Positions 33,338 to 33,344 of a stretch of DNA of 33,344 bases are shown in pieces (positions within the stretch are counted from its first letter, which is position 1; every line of letters starts with the position of its first letter). A model generated the notes under the pieces. That model saw only the letters and a program-made list of their open reading frames with translations. It had not been told where the DNA came from and did no database searches. Made by a program: the position numbers and the translations under genes. This DNA comes from Salinarimonas sp. (lineage in GTDB: Bacteria > Pseudomonadota > Alphaproteobacteria > Rhizobiales > Beijerinckiaceae), in contig JAFIEI010000044.1 in the NCBI GenBank assembly GCA_020832565.1, forward strand, positions 1 through 33,344, given 5' to 3'.

Positions 33338-33344
33338 TTGCAAT

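Overview
The window is high-GC, densely coded DNA from an alphaproteobacterium, most likely of the Hyphomicrobiales (Rhizobiales). This rests on the aapJQMP-type general L-amino-acid ABC transporter, the TIGR02300 'FYDLN acid' protein beside aroA-cmk, and the block rnd-lptC-lptA-lptB. No species is claimed. No rRNA, CRISPR array, insertion sequence, prophage or attachment site was seen.

Layout: (1) 1-2415, minus strand: a quinone oxidoreductase, an Xi-like glutathione transferase and tRNA-Ala(GGC). (2) 2510-5095: the TIGR02300 protein, divergent from aroA-cmk; the usual next gene, rpsA, is absent. (3) 5096-9751: a flavin amine oxidase, a small Sel1-type protein, an Lrp/AsnC regulator and a GNAT-nitrilase fusion. 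(4) 9977-13716, minus: an SLC13/RCK permease and a chemoreceptor. (5) 14019-15688: a translationally coupled nitronate monooxygenase-like flavoprotein and a histidine phosphatase. (6) 15996-21734: aapJ, a hairpin attenuator, aapQ, aapM and aapP, followed by a class V aminotransferase that lacks the cysteine of cysteine desulfurases. (7) 21816-25214: a DUF6916-like protein facing lptB-lptA-lptC-rnd; rpoN, expected after lptB, is absent. (8) 25338-26824: a SpoU/TrmH methyltransferase converging on a small protein with a zincin motif. (9) 27024-32379: an amidohydrolase divergent from a TRAP transporter operon (dctP-tetR-dctQ-dctM), with strong sigma70-like promoters in both directions. (10) 32489-33337: purU.

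How the genes work together: the aap operon would import amino acids, and the aminotransferase-fold enzyme may act on one of them. The TRAP importer, the divergent amidohydrolase and the TetR regulator look like one uptake-and-hydrolysis module for an unknown carboxylated substrate, probably a dipeptide or acylated amino acid. The lpt genes supply LPS transport. 

The least explained signals are a shared 15-bp dyad (GCTATC-N3-GATAGC/T) upstream of two unrelated small genes, a possible SD-masking hairpin before the DUF6916 gene, three ATCTTGC repeats in the TRAP/amidohydrolase divergent promoter, the HECGH protein, and the Cys-less aminotransferase. None is proven to be a new system. All statements come from reading the sequence; no database search was run.
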